Under the pieces are notes generated by a model, which worked only from the letters and a program-made list of their open reading frames with translations, ran no database searches and was not told where the DNA came from. A program made the position numbers and the translations under genes. Source: Pelobates cultripes (lineage: Eukaryota; Chordata; Amphibia; Anura; Pelobatidae). Taken from it: DNA of 64,000 nucleotides. Location of the stretch: assembly GCA_933207985.1 (NCBI GenBank), contig OW240920.1:132807414-132871413 (forward strand), in the 5' to 3' direction. Position 1 is the stretch's first letter. Every line of letters begins with the position of its first letter. Below, in pieces: positions 33,783 to 44,492 of the stretch.

Positions 33783-34840
33783 CAGGGCCAGATTAAGAGC
33801 CCAGTGGGCCTGGTGCTGACAATTATGACGGGCCTAATTACAGAATCATATCAACCAAAAACAGTAAAACACTCCCAAGCGTCATGTATCTGATAGAGAT
33901 GGTGCTGGAGAGAAAGAAAACACATACCCTAGGCTAATCTCTCTCTAATTTATGTTTCCATCTTTCAAGTAAATCCATAACCCCTAACAGCAGTGTCCAG
34001 TCAGGCATGAAGTCAATGGGCATGGTAAAAGGGTGTGCCACTGACACAAATCACGTAACCTGCCAAAAGGGGCGAACATGCCCAAAAAGAGGACATGTCT
34101 GCCCAAAGAATTAGAAGGCCAGCCTGGCATGAATGCATGTCAGGCTGCCTGCCAATCATGCAGCTGGCCAACTAAGGGCATACTATGCAGACAGCACCCT
34201 GAGCTTGGCATAAATGCATCTAATGATGCGCTCACTCAACGCTTTCTAAGGACTGTTCCCTAGCACTCGCTGGTCCACTTGTCTCCTTACCTTCTTATTA
34301 GCAGGCAGAAGCAGGGCCAGATTAAGAGCCCAGTGGGCCTGGTGCTGACAATTATGACGGGCCTAATTACAGAATCATATCAACCAAAAACAGTAAAACA
34401 CTCCCAAGCGTCATGTATCTGATAGAGATGGTGCTGGAGAGAAAGAAAACACATACCCTAGGCTAATCTCTCTCTAATTTATGTTTCCATCTTTCAAGTA
34501 AATCCATAACCCCTAACAGCAGTGTCCAGTCAGGCATGAAGTCAATGGGCATGGTAAAAGGGTGTGCCACTGACACAAATCACGTAACCTGCCAAAAGGG
34601 GCGAACATGCCCAAAAAGAGGACATGTCTGCCCAAAGAATTAGAAGGCCAGCCTGGCATGAATGCATGTCAGGCTGCCTGCCAATCATGCAGCTGGCCAA
34701 CTAAGGGCATACTATGCAGACAGCACTCTGAGCTTGGCATAAATGCATCTAATGATGCGCTCACTCAACGCTTTCTAAGGACTGTTCCCTAGCACTCGCT
34801 GGTCCACTTGTCTCCTTACCTTCTTATTAGCAGGCAGAAG
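33783..34840. repeat. 529-bp tandem duplication of the hAT-like left end
   Basis: The units 33783-34311 and 34312-34840 look almost identical. The one difference I see is CAGCACCCTGAG against CAGCACTCTGAG. The 61-aa frames in each copy (MPKKRTCLPKEL...) differ at one residue. Such high identity implies a recent duplication. Confidence 0.9.
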
Positions 34841-35788
34841 CTCCTGGTATATGGTCTGGGACAGAGAAAAGCTATATGTAGTGAGTGTAGAAGAAAGGGA
34901 ACATGCCACAGTGTTAGAGAGACCAAAGTCAGCATTACCTTAAAGGATCACAAGAGGGTCAGGATCACAAACATGAATTCATGACCCTATAGTATTAACA
35001 CCACCATCTAGCCCCCCTGGGCCCCTCATGCCTCCATACATATAGCAAAATCTTACTATATTCAAGCCTGAAGCTGTAACTCTGCATGCTGTTAGACTCA
35101 TAAAAACAAGCAGTCTGCTGACATCATTAGAAGTGGTGGCCTGATCCAATCACAGTGCTTCCCCATAGGATTGGCTGAGACTGACAAAGAGGCAGATCAG
35201 GGTCAGAGCCAGCATGATTCAAACACAGCCCTGGCCAATCAGCATCTCCTCATAGAGATGAATTGAATTAAAGAATCTCTATGAGGAAAGTTCAGTGTCT
35301 GCATGCAGAGGGAGGATATACTGAATGTTTGGATGCATTTTAGGCAGCCATGACCCAGGAAGGATCTCTAACAGCCATCTAAGGAGTGGCCAGTGAAGTT
35401 ATCACTAGGCTGTAATGTAAACACTGCATTTTCTCTGAAAAGACAGTGTTTACAGCAAAAAGCCTGAAGGTAATGATTCTACTCACCAGAACAAATTCAA
35501 TAAGCTGTAGTTGTTCTGGTGACTATAGTGTCCCTTTAACTATATTCATTGTCAGCCAGTCCACACAAGTTTTGTTCCCATACATCCCTCTTAAGTTTCC
35601 ATACTTAAGTAAGAGTATGTAAAAAGTAGTTAGGGTTTCCACCTTTCTTGGAAAAACATACCTGCCTTGCTAATTTGCATAATTAAATATGTATGGGTGA
35701 CATCACATGATGTAAATCACAAAGAGTGACATAAGAGAAAATTCTGTAAAATCACCAAAAAATGACTTAGTTTGATTCTGCTGTATAG

Positions 35789-36475
35789 ATGGATTCCTCC
35801 CAGTGCCCCCATGTCTCCCAGTGCCCCCATGTGTCGATTACTCCAAGTCTCAGTGTTCCTATGTATCAGTGTCTCAGTGCCCCATGTCTCCCAGTGTCCC
35901 CTAGTGTCGTGTCCCCGGGTCTTCCAGTGATCCTATGTATCACAGTGTCTCAATGCCCCATGTCTCCCTGTGTCCCCATGTATCCCAGGGTCCCCATGTC
36001 ACTAGGACACTAGAAAGACGGGGAGATCTGGTGACACGGGGAGACACCAGTGACACTGGGAGACTAGGGGACTCTGGCTGGGACACATGGGGACAATGGG
36101 AAAATAGGGGACACACTTGAAGACATGGGGACACAGACACCAGGGACACAGACACTAGAGACACTGGCTGGGGGACATGGGGACATTGAGACATGGGGGC
36201 ACTGGGAGACATGGGGACACTGAGACACCAGGGCCACAGACACTAGGGACACTAGCTTGGAGACATGGGGACATTGTGACACTTGAGACACTGAGAGACA
36301 TGGAGGCACTAGGAGACATGGGAACAGTGAGACACTGGCAGACTGGGGGCACTAGGAGACTAGGGGTCACTGAGACACCAGGGACACTGGCTGGGAGACA
36401 TGGGGACACTGTGTCCCCATGTGTCTGTTTCATAATGTCTCCCAATGTCCCTTAGTGTCTCAGTGTATGTCTCCT
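35789..36475. repeat. Minisatellite that switches strand twice
   Basis: From 35,789 to about 36,000 the units read CCCCATGTCTCCCAGTGTCC. From about 36,003 to 36,408 the reverse complement (GGAGACATGGGGACACTG) dominates. From 36,412 to 36,470 the C-rich orientation returns. The two orientations can pair into long hairpins. Open frames here (MSPSAPMSQCPHV...) are repeat artefacts. Confidence 0.9.
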
Positions 36476-37933
36476 TGCAGCCTTTCCCCCCATCCCTTAC
36501 TTCCTTGAGCTGTAGGCTGTCTCTGCAGGGTGGGAGTTGCTGTCTGGACTCTCTGTAGCTGCACCCCTGCAGATCAGTGAGTATAGATAGGCAGGGAGGG
36601 ATATGCTGGAACTTCCTATCCCTGCCTGTCTCCACACACAGTGACCCCTACTGGCCAGTGCTGGTATTGCATAGTAATCTCTTGTTTATACTGAGAAAAA
36701 TACCAGCATTTGTATTGCCAGTATCACTGCAATATTGGCACCAGCCAGGCAGCCTCAAATACTGTCTGTGCTAATAAAATAAAAGCCAGGTGGAATCCCT
36801 AAGAGTAGTGTGTGAAAAAAAAATGTAAAAAAAAAAAAATTTTTTTTTTTTTTTTTTTTTAAATCAATGGGCCTATTCCATGGGCCTGGGCCTGGAGCTG
36901 CAGCTCCATCAGCCCCTATGTTAATCCGGCCCTGTCTATAGTAAAAAGAATACCATCCCCACTGTGAAGCATGGTGGTGTCTCACTGATGTTTTGGGGCA
37001 TTTAAGCTCTAAAGACACAGGGAATTTGTCAAAAATTGATGTCAAGATGAATGCAGCATGTTATCAGAAATACTGGCAGACAATTGCATTCTTCTGCACG
37101 AGGACTGCACATGGGACGCTCTTAGACTTTCCAGCATGACAATGAGCACAAGGTCAAGTTGATCCTCCAGTGGTTACAGCAGAAAAAGGTGAAGGTACTG
37201 TCTGGATTGGCCATCACAGTCTACTGACCTTAATATCATTGAGCCAATTTGGGGAGATGTCAAATGTGTGGTTCATGCAAGACGACCAAAAACTTTGCAT
37301 GACCTGGAGGCATTTTGCCAAGACGAATGGGCAGCTACACCACCTGCAAGAATTTGGGGTCACATAGACAACTATTACAAAAGACTGCACACTGTCATTG
37401 ATGACAAAAGGGGCAATACATAATAATAAGAAATAAGGGTATGCAGACTTTTGAACAGGGATCATTTCATTTTTTTTCTTTGTTGACATGTTTTGTTTTA
37501 TGATTGTGCCATTCTGTTATAACCTACAGTTAAGTATGAATCCCATAAGAAATAAAAGATGTGTTTTGCCTGCTCACTCATGTTTTTTAAAAATTGGTAC
37601 ATTTTCAAGAAGGGTCCTCAAACTTTTGTTCCTGTAACATTTTGTAATTGTCTCATTCAGGGCTCGACAAATCCCAGGCGACTAGGAATTTTGACCAAAA
37701 GACAATAAAAACATTTAGCTCTAAACCTCCAGATGTCTGTGTCTTTTAGGGTAGATCACACGACCCCTCTCTCAACGGAAAAGTGCATTTGTTCCTCTCC
37801 ACATCACATGTAAAAGACACAGATAATACAATCTAAGTGTAGTATCTTAGGTAGTGGTTGTACCAATATAAGTAAAATTTGAAGTGCTCACCTTATTTAG
37901 AGCCTTTTGGTAACTAAGTATATAAGCCTAGTG

Positions 37934-38439
37934 TTAAAGAACCACTACAGTGCCAGGAAAACATACTCGTTTTCCTGGCACTATAGTGCCCTGAGGGTGC
38001 CCCCACCCTCAGGGTCCCCCTCCCGCCTGGCTCTCGGGAAAAGGAAGGGGTTAAAACTTACCTTTTTTCCAGCGCCGGGCGGGGAGCTCTCCTCCTCCAC
38101 TCCGCCTCCGATCCTCCCTTTCGGCTGAATGCGCATGCGCAGCAGGAGCTGCGCGCGCATTCAGCCAGTCTCATAGGAAAGCATTTATAATGCTTTCCTA
38201 TGGACGCTTGCGTGTTCTCACTGTGATTTTCACAGTGAGAATCACGCAAGTGCCTCTAGCGGCTGTCAATGAGACAGCCACTAGAGGCTTTGGAAGCTGG
38301 ATTAACCCTGTTATAAACACAGCAGTTTCTCTGAAACTGCTATGTTTATTAAAAAAAAGGGTTAATCCTAGAGGGACCTGGCACCCAGACCACACCGTAT
38401 TAAGCTGAAGTGGTCTGGGTGCTTAGAGTGGTCCTTTAA
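37934..38439. mobile_element. TTAA-flanked MITE with terminal hairpin
   Basis: The block lies between TTAA at 37934-37937 and 38436-38439, with ends AGAACCACTACAGTGCC and GCTTAGAGTGGTCCT. It includes the hairpin CCAGGAAAACATACTCGTTTTCCTGG and the blocks CCTCTAGCGGCTGTCAATGA and GACAGCCACTAGAGG. This is the same family as 27,269-27,771, in the opposite orientation. Confidence 0.78.
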
Positions 38440-39660
38440 GTTGTGGGGTGACACTACCCCTTCCCTGGAATCACTTGGGCAGGATGCAGTTGAATAAGTA
38501 AAAATGAAAAATGTATTGCCGAAAAAAGTATTTAAAAAATATTTTCTAGAAAATAAAAAACAGTAATAACATATAAAAGCAATACAAATATATTGAGTGG
38601 TCTAAATATAGGTCCACTTATAGCCAAAACGGATTTTTTATTTTCTAGAAAATATTTTTAAAATACTTTTTCTGCAATAAATTTCTCATTTTTACTTATT
38701 CAACAATTTGTATATATTTCTGTTTCCTTTATATGTACATCATACATAAAGTGTGACATAGTGGGTAAGTGTCTTTAAACACTTTGTAGAAAAAACTCAC
38801 TTACCTCACATCTAGATACAGTGCTGCACTCTTAAAAGCTGAAGGTTTAGATGGTGAAAACACCTGTTAAGTCTAACGTTGTTATTGTCTTTTGGTGATT
38901 ATTTATGTGTGGTGTGTTATAAGGAGTACCCACAGAGCAGTTACAACTATTCAAACTTACACGTTAAAACTATATAGCGCCACCAATTCCACACCCTTTG
39001 TGTGTATATCCGACTAGGAATTTTGTCCTGGCACCTGGGATTTGTCTGCCTTTTCAGCAGAGGTGGTGGAGGAGAATGCAGGAGGCTGGCCTGCTGTGGG
39101 TGAGCGGAGGAGGCCGGCGGACTGTGTGGAATGGAGCCGAGCGGTTAGGGAGGGAGCTGTAATCCACCTTATGAGATATCAAGCTTCGTGTTAAAAACCT
39201 AACAAACAAACAAAAACCTTCTATCAGTGAACGATACGGGGGCTGTCTGTGCTGGTCCCTGATTAGTTTTTGAGTGACTGCCAGTTGCACTCTTCCCTAT
39301 TTGTTACCTTGCCTGCCACCCATCCCCACACAGTATTAAAAATATAAATATTAGGATAATAATCCAAAATCACTATACACACTCAGGAGGTGGTTAAGCT
39401 GCTCCCTTATTATGTATAAAAAAAATAATAATAGTTAACTATTCCCTATAGAAATGCCAGCCACGTTCCTTCATGTGAATAAAGTCTTTGTGCTGAACAG
39501 ATAATCAATCAATACACACAATCAAGAGGTGGCTAATCTGTTCCCTAATTCAGTCTAAAGTACACACTAGTGTTAAACTACTCTCTATATGTTTGTCAGC
39601 TAGCCACCTTTCTTCTAATAACTTAAGTCTTCATGCTATATCAATAATCGAGCATAGATG
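38440..39660. other. Non-coding DNA with a ~75-bp inverted repeat
   Basis: Arms at about 38,489-38,563 and 38,632-38,704 pair (GTTGAATAAGTAAAAATGAA with TTCTCATTTTTACTTATTCAAC-type ends, and an internal ATTTTCTAGAAAAT palindrome in each). The words GACTAGGAATTTTG at 37,680 and 39,013 point to a split hAT-like element (CAGGGCTCGACAAA at 37,660). No exon is seen. Confidence 0.6.
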
Positions 39661-39674
39661 TACACTCGAAGCAC

Positions 39675-39707
39675 GTTTCATCTGGCCAGTGCTGCCGAGA
39701 TCATCAG
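39675..39707 (-). ncRNA. Hammerhead-ribozyme-like core
   Basis: On the minus strand CTGATGA is followed by TCTCGGCAGCACTGGCCAGA, then TGAAAC. CUGAUGA...GAAAC are the two conserved strands of the hammerhead catalytic core. The intervening 20 nt can form an imperfect stem II (TCT/AGA and GGC/GCC). Stems I and III and the cleavage triplet were not settled by eye. Short hammerheads of this kind occur in Penelope-type retroelements (family knowledge). Confidence 0.35.
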
Positions 39708-40315
39708 GAATGCCCTTAAAAATTTATATATTTTCCAAAAATTATAATTTCTGAGTGTGTGTGTGTATGTGTGTGTGTCTGTCTGTGTGTGTCTATTTAC
39801 TTGACCTGTCCATCGAAGATCTTAACTTTTTTCCACATCGTGCTGGTCTCGCCTCTATGGTTGAGATAATCAATCTTGATCATCTCAGCCAAGCAAATGT
39901 TTTCCCCTAGGAATTCATTGGTAGGCTATTGAGCATACACTAATCAGCATCTTTATACACATGCATCGTTAATGGTTAAAAAAAAAAAAGATTGAACTGT
40001 GCGGTGCAGAGTACAAAGACTCTGACTGGGCCAGAGCTGATGTAGGACATTTCGTCACAGTTTCTCACTTTGACCTCTCTGTTTTCAAGGTCAATAAAAG
40101 GACACAAATTGTTGGCATTTGTAGACATCACAAAGATCGAAAAGTAAGTCATCATTAATTGGAATTTTTGTCCTTGGAGCCAGATTTTCTAGAAGCGGTT
40201 TTCTCATACAAAGGTAAAGGTGATTGGCAACTCAAGGACCTTATGTTGACATCTGTACACAGTGGCATGTCAGAAATTACAGAAACCCAGTAAACAATGA
40301 AACTTACAAAGACAT
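39708..40315. other. Non-coding DNA
   Basis: A short GT tract (about 39,755-39,790) and unremarkable sequence. No exon is recognised. Confidence 0.55.
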
Positions 40316-40317
40316 CC

Positions 40318-40940
40318 CTTAAAGGGACACTCAACACTGAAAATAAAAATGTTTCTTATGGCTGCAGACTTTGCAAGCCCTCCCCATTTTCCCCTTGGAA
40401 TAATCAGCACTTTTATAAAATGGAAATAAAGGGCTACTCCACACTGAGCTGAAGTCCTTCATATGTGAGAAGTACTACTAATCAGAGAAATCAGCACTTT
40501 GATAATTACATTATAAAACACCTCCCAGACAACGCATGCCTATCTTCTTCCCCAGAGACTGTCCTCAGACCAGAGTCTTTAGCTGCTCCACAGACCAGAT
40601 GCATGCGCATAAATGGCACAAGTTCAGAAGATTCAAAATGAGAAACGGGCTATTTCCCCGTGAAGAGATTGCAAGCCTCTTCCAGGGAAAAAAAAGGGGA
40701 GGACTTGCAAATGTTGCAGTCATAAGAACTGCAGCTTTTGCAAGCCCTTATAAAATGTATCCACAATTACGACATGCGTAAATAAATGCACACATGTATT
40801 CATTAGGGATATATCTACTAATCAGTGATATATTTTTTTTTTTTCCCCAGTGTGGTATGGTCCTTTAAAACAGGATATTCCTATCAGATAAAGCATTTCA
40901 GCAAGCTGAAGTGCATTATGGATGTGGAGTGATCATTTAA
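40318..40940. mobile_element. MITE-like element, related to 6.6-7.1 kb
   Basis: It begins CTTAAAGGGACACTCAACAC and includes GACTTTGCAAGCCCTCC twice, in opposite orientations (about 40,368 and 40,740). It ends near GCAAGCTGAAGTGCATTATG...GATCATTTAA. The arms are imperfectly palindromic. No transposase is seen. Confidence 0.55.
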
Positions 40941-41960
40941 TGTTAAATATGTCACAGTAATAACAGATCGTGTACTAAAAAGAAAGCATACAGAGCATAA
41001 GAAAAACCTTTATATTAAAAAAAGTAAATTACATGACTGACCTGTGCAAAATCGTAATATTTTGCAAGTGTTCATACAAAGTGTTAATTGTACTTTAAAT
41101 TATACATTTATATATAGGATGCCATGGAGTGTGAATTGTAGTGAAACTAAATTGTACAATTCAGGCCAATATAACAATTTTAAAAAAAATATCCAACTCC
41201 ACTATAGTTACTGATTTGGTATATTAGCCTAAATATTGCAATTTTTGTCAGTCCTCCACAATTCACATTTTAATGAATAAACCCTCAAATTAATCTTTAT
41301 ATAGTCAATGTATGTTTTATATCAACTGGTCTATTTTACTGGGATCTTATAAAATAGGGTGGCCAAATATACAGATCCCAAGCTGTTCGGACTTAAAGGG
41401 ATATTATAGTCACCAGAACAACTATAGCTTAATTAAGTGATTTTGGTGTATATAGCTAGTCCCTGCAGGCTTTTTAATGTAAACACCTCCGACATTAAAG
41501 AGTCAGTGGTTTATTGTCACAGATTTAGATGTAATAAATATATCTGAACTTTATAAATTGAATATTAGATTCATATGACCTATTGCACGCTGGAACTTTA
41601 TAAAGCCTACTGGTACTAAGTAGCATTTTACTTTCAAGTTACAGTCTGCACTATTATTTGTTTATATATATATATTTTTTTTCCTGCATATATGCTATGG
41701 CATGTTCAACCTGACGCCAACTGCTGATCATTAAGTAAAACTACAGTACTTTTATATTTAAAGCTACTTCAGCTTCTTTTTGGGTCTTTCACCTAAACAC
41801 TGCTTTTTGTCACTTTGAATATTTACACACTGCTCCACTCTTACTTGTTTTTTCGATATTAAAAGGAAACTTGATATTCCTATGTTTAGAACTATAAACC
41901 CTTTTTTAATGCACATACTTAAAATGGTCTACTTATTATAGGGGCTAATGTTCTAAGAAT
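40941..41960. other. AT-rich DNA, MITE fragments
   Basis: A TTAAAGGGATATTATAGTCACC-type end near 41,393 starts a decayed relative of the 9.6-kb palindromic element. The remainder shows no feature. Confidence 0.5.
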
Positions 41961-42319
41961 AAAATGGGAGCATGTCTCCTAATATGTGTGTTCGAGAGGG
42001 GTACCTTTATCCAGCACCAGGCTCCCTCGGCGCTGATGACCTCTCCTCCCCCGCCAACATCAGCTCCCGAGTGGAGTTGAATGCGCATGCGTGGCAAGAG
42101 CCGCGTGCACATTCAAACAATCCATGGGAAAGCATTTCTCACGCTGAATGGGATTTTCGCATCCAGTGTTGCAGAAGCACCTCTAGCAGTTATCAGGAAG
42201 ACAGCCACTAGAGACTGTCTTAAACTCTGAAACTGCTATGTTTACATCTGAAGGGTTAAAACCTGGGGGACCTGGCACCCAGACCACTTTATTGAGCTGA
42301 AGTGGTCTGGGTGACTATA

Positions 42320-43881
42320 CAGGGAGTGCAGAATTATTAGGCAAGTTGTATTTTTGAGGATTAATTTTATTATTGAACAACAACCATGTTCTCAATGAAC
42401 CCAAAAAACTCATTAATATCAAAGCTGAATATTTTTGGAAGTAGTTTTTAGTTTGTTTTTAGTTTTAGCTATGTTAGGGGGATATCTGTGTGTGCAGGTG
42501 ACTATTACTGTGCATAATTATTAGGCAACTTAACAAAAAACAAATATATACCCATTTCAATTATTTATTATTACCAGTGAAACCAATATAACATCTCAAC
42601 ATTCACAAATATACATTTCTGACATTCAAAACAAAACAAAAACAAATCAGTGACCAATATAGCCACCTTTCTTTGCAAGGACACTCAAAAGCCTGCCATC
42701 CATGGATTCTGTCAGTGTTTTGATCTGTTCACCATCAACATTGCGTGCAGCAGCAACCACAGCCTCCCAGACACTGTTCAGAGAGGTGTACTGTTATCCC
42801 TCCTTGTAAATCTCACATTTGATGATGGACCACAGGTTCTCAATGGGATTCAGATCAGGTGAACAAAGAGGCCATGTCATTAGATTTTCTTCTTTTATAC
42901 CCTTTCTTGCCAGCCACGCTGTGGAGTACTTGGACGCGTGTGATGGAGCATTGTCCTGCATGAAAATCATGTTTTTCTTGAAGGATGCAGACTTCTTCCT
43001 GTACCACGGCTTGAAGAAGGTGTCTTCCAGGAACTGGCAGTAGGACTGGGAGTTGAGCTTGACTCCATCCTCAACCCGAAAAGGCCCCACAAGCTCATCT
43101 TTGATGATACCAGCCCAAACCAGTACTCCACCTCCACCTTGCTGGCGTCTGAGTCGGACTGGAGCTCTCTGCCCTTTACCAATCCAGCCACGGGCCCATC
43201 CATCTGGCCCATCAAGACTCACTCTCATTTCATCAGTCCATAAAACCTTAGAAAAATCAGTCTTGAGATATTTCTTGGCCCAGTCTTGACGTTTCAGCTT
43301 GTGTGTCTTGTTCAGTGGTGGTCATCTTTCAGCCTTTCTTACCTTGGCCATGTCTCTGAGTATTGCACACCTTGTGCTTTTGGGCACTCCAGTGATGTTG
43401 CAGCTCTGAAATATGGCCAAACTGGTGGCAAGTGGCATCGTGGCAGCTGCACGCTTGACTTTTCTCAGTTCATGGGCAGTTATTTTGCGCCTTGGTTTTT
43501 CCACACGCTTCTTGCGACCCTGTTGACTATTTTGAATGAAACGCTTGATTGTTCGATGATCACGCTTCAGAAGCTTTGCAATTTTAAGAGTGCTGCATCC
43601 CTCTGCAAGATATCTCACTATTTTTGACTTTTCTGAGCCTGTCAAGTCCTTCTTTTGACCCATTTTGCCAAAGGAAAGGAAGTTGCCTAATAATTATGCA
43701 CACCTGATATAGGGTGTTGATGTCATTAGACCACACCCCTTCTCATTACAGAGATGCACATCACCTAATATGCTTAATTGGTAGTAGGCTTTCGAGCCTA
43801 TACAGCTTGGAGTAAGACAACATGCATAAAGAGGATGATGTGGTCAAAATACTCATTTGCCTAATAATTCTGCACTCCCTG
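42320..43881 (-). mobile_element. Nearly intact Tc1/mariner transposon (DD37E type)
   Basis: The 1562-bp element has terminal inverted repeats CAGGGAGTGCAGAATTATTA / TAATAATTCTGCACTCCCTG and TA on each side (42318-42319, 43882-43883). The copies of TTATTAGGC and GCCTAATAATT inside mark further sub-terminal repeats. It holds one transposase frame on the minus strand. It sits inside a MITE whose empty site can be read directly. Confidence 0.92.
42647..43663 (-). pseudogene. Tc1/mariner transposase, 338 codons, two in-frame stops
   Basis: Starting ATG at 43663 (MGQKKDLTGSEKSK...), the frame runs without any shift to TGA at 42647-42649. Premature stops are codon 114 (TGA, 43322-43324) and codon 290 (TAA, 42794-42796). 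The N-terminal part (about residues 1-110) looks like the paired helix-turn-helix DNA-binding region (KIAKLLKRDHRTIKRFI). The catalytic motifs are W-T-D-E at residue 144, Q-D-N-A-P-S-H at 237 and N-P-I-E-N-L-W at 275. There are 37 residues between the second Asp and the Glu, so DD37E and not the DD34E of classical Tc1. The element cuts and pastes itself at TA sites when active; this copy cannot make a full protein without read-through. Confidence 0.88.
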
Positions 43882-43900
43882 TAGTGTCCCTTTAAATATT

Positions 43901-44172
43901 GTTAGAATGTTGCATGATAAGAATTACATGATGTGTGCCCCTAACCTGTTGGACTTTGCCCACTTAAAGGGACATGCATCACTTTGAGACAACTGTCTCA
44001 TCCAAAAGCTTTAGTTCTGAATGAGACAGTTACGTCACTCTGCAGGCTGACAAAAAGAAGATACATATTTTCTTCTTCTTTTTTATGCTTTCCACACCCA
44101 CTCCAGAAGGGACACTGATCTAACCAATCACTGTCCTCTCCCTGTGAATGCTGGAAAAGTGCATTTGGTATA
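43901..44172. other. Short non-coding spacer
   Basis: It contains ACATGCATCACTTTGAGACA and other MITE-like debris. No feature is supported. Confidence 0.5.
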
Positions 44173-44492
44173 TGTAGCAGAGCTCCCTGTACCCCAACTG
44201 GGTACCTCCGCCAAGGACAGCTTCCTAGCTGGAACAGCCCTGATTTGGGTGACCAACATATCCGAAAATCACCCAGATCAGTTCAGGGAATTCAGGAATT
44301 TCCTGAAAGTCATAATTTTGACCGACCGTGCACATGATCCTATGCCCAAAACAGTTCCATGAAATCAGTGGTCAAGTTTGGTAGTCTTTTACAAGTTTCC
44401 TTGCAGGGCCCATAGTCTGTGGGCAGAAGGTTGGCAAGCAGGCTCCTCCAGGAGCTCGTAACAAACTCACTTGGAGAGGGGAGTTTGTCACA
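44173..44492 (-). mobile_element. Short 3' LTR with adjoining polypurine tract
   Basis: Read on the minus strand the LTR starts TGTGACAAACTCCCC and ends GGGAGCTCTGCTACA. Immediately before it (plus 44493-44511) the minus strand has CCTGGAGGGGGAAGATA, a polypurine tract. The words CCAACTGGGTACCTCC and AACAGTTCCATG are shared with the minus-strand solo LTR at 58,792-59,857. At 320 bp it is much shorter than the two other LTRs, so it is either a deleted member or a related sub-family. Confidence 0.65.

Larger units (their letters stand above)
33783..36934. mobile_element. 3.15-kb hAT-like element with exact 8-bp target duplication
   Basis: The termini are CAGGGCCAGATTAA and TTAATCCGGCCCTG. The flanks TCTATAGT (33775-33782 and 36935-36942) are identical 8-mers. 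This structure is that of hAT transposons (family knowledge). The first 529 bp (33783-34311) are repeated in tandem at 34312-34840, so an extra copy of the left terminus lies inside. A TGGGGACACTGGGAGACATG-type array occupies 35.8-36.5 kb. No hAT transposase is readable. The insertion site is within the Tc1 transposase gene. Confidence 0.87.
32914..37634 (+). mobile_element. Degenerate Tc1-like transposon, split by a hAT-like insertion
   Basis: The termini CAGATGAGCTCAAAAGTTTG and CAAACTTTTGTTCCTG are inverted repeats flanked by TA (32912-32913, 37635-37636), the Tc1/mariner target. Without the insertion at 33783-36942 the element is about 1.56 kb. Transposase-derived sequence on the + strand is readable in pieces: near 33,705 SDETK (first catalytic Asp), near 37,137 QHDNEH (second Asp), near 37,240 IEPIWGDVK (Glu region). 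The frame is destroyed by many stops and shifts. It is old relative to the copy at 42.3 kb. Confidence 0.82.
41960..43900. mobile_element. MITE of the GTGGTCTGGGTGCC family, host of a Tc1/mariner insertion
   Basis: The left part (about 41,960-42,317) has GGCACCCAGACCACTT...AAGTGGTCTGGGTGACTA, and the right end (43,884 on) is GTGTCCCTTTAAA. Removing the Tc1 element and one TA restores GGTGACTATAGTGTCCC, the usual end of this family. This confirms the order of insertion. Confidence 0.7.

Noticed and set aside
34078..34792. Two identical 61-aa frames (MPKKRTCLPKEL) as duplicated small genes
   Set aside because: They lie in the tandemly duplicated end of a hAT-like element. Similarity is explained by duplication of DNA, and no homology is known to me.
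35940..36445. Pro/Ser/Val-rich frames (SPSAPMSQCPHVPQ)
   Set aside because: Repeat artefact of the CCCAGTGTCCCCATGTC array.
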